A stretch of DNA of 64,000 nucleotides from an uncultured Eubacteriales bacterium (GTDB lineage: Bacteria; Bacillota; Clostridia; Oscillospirales; QAMX01): the NCBI GenBank assembly GCA_934546935.1, contig CAKTEH010000006.1, positions 62,001 through 126,000 on the forward strand, read 5' to 3'. Made by a program: the position numbers and the translations under genes. Of the stretch, positions 63,887 through 64,000 are shown in pieces (within the stretch, counting starts at the first letter, position 1; each line of letters begins with the position of its first letter). The notes under the pieces were generated by a model. It had not been told where the DNA came from. It did not search any database and saw only the letters and a program-made list of their open reading frames with translations.

Positions 63887-64000
63887 AAAAACCCGGCGAT
63901 AATCCTTTAAAACAAAGACAAACAGCCCGCAAGCGCCGCTTTTAACTTTCAAAACCGGTCTGAAACCTCAGGTTGAATATATACGGCGCTCCCGCTCATA

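Noticed and set aside
1..64000. CRISPR array, insertion sequence, prophage or integrase
   Set aside because: No repeated spacer pattern, transposase, integrase or flanking target duplication was seen.

Overview
The window is 64 kb of a moderately GC-rich chromosome from an anaerobic Bacillota, class Clostridia, most likely an Oscillospirales-type gut bacterium (taxonomic placement is inference). Pointers are the tig-clpP-clpX-lon-ysxC order, the radical SAM/DUF512-der-plsY cluster, ferredoxin-dependent IorAB, a ClpE-type unfoldase, a large secreted SLH protein, a tryptophan T-box and strong purine-rich Shine-Dalgarno sites. No phage, insertion sequence, CRISPR array or plasmid gene was recognised; this is core chromosome with a few accessory genes. 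Many genes carry a recognisable sigma-A promoter with 17-bp spacing, which I list with rho-independent terminators.

Layout. 1-5.5 kb: the end of a sodium:solute symporter, then iorA-iorB, a phenylacetate-CoA ligase and a double-ACT protein in one transcription unit (aromatic 2-oxo acid oxidation and arylacetate activation), closed by a terminator. 5.5-9 kb: small genes, a GtrA-like protein, a histidine phosphatase interrupted by an in-frame amber codon, an Ogt-like methyltransferase, tRNA-Tyr and tRNA-Thr, and a PH-domain membrane protein. 9-17 kb: metG behind a 216-nt leader holding a 44-codon ORF and a hairpin, tatD, and a GldA/GldF/GldG-like ABC system followed by a DUF4340 protein. 17-28 kb (minus strand): ClpE-like unfoldase, pgsA-like gene, the 1081-residue SLH protein, and an envelope operon xpaC-telA-lemA-TPM. 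28-35.5 kb: plsY, der, DUF512 protein, rpmF with DUF177, PAP2 phosphatase, MATE exporter, a membrane protein and a Cu/Zn superoxide dismutase family protein. 35.6-42.5 kb: tRNA-Gln, rpmB, rplS, lepB, rbgA, rnhB, yraN, an M19 dipeptidase, thrC and a phosphoesterase. 42.7-50 kb: trigger factor, clpP, clpX, lon, ysxC and an APH-fold kinase. 50-55 kb: MoxR/DUF58/membrane-protein module, a GNAT and a CPBP protease. 55-57.3 kb: an isolated GH120-like beta-helix glycosidase. 57.4-63.5 kb (minus): a GNAT, an unknown gene, and a T-box-controlled trpB-trpA-trpD-trpC-trpF operon without anthranilate synthase genes.

How the genes work together. Protein quality control dominates (Tig, ClpPX, Lon, ClpE). 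Ribosome and translation functions cluster around rpmB/rplS/rbgA/der/metG and three tRNAs. Lipid synthesis (PgsA, PlsY) and envelope systems (SLH, TPM/LemA/TelA/XpaC, Gld-type ABC, MoxR/DUF58) make up much of the rest. The less ordinary points are the metG leader, the amber-interrupted phosphatase, the trp operon architecture with a divergent TrpC, the GH120-like enzyme without a signal peptide, and the four-gene TPM operon. I did not find a clearly undescribed multi-gene system; the candidates are scored accordingly.
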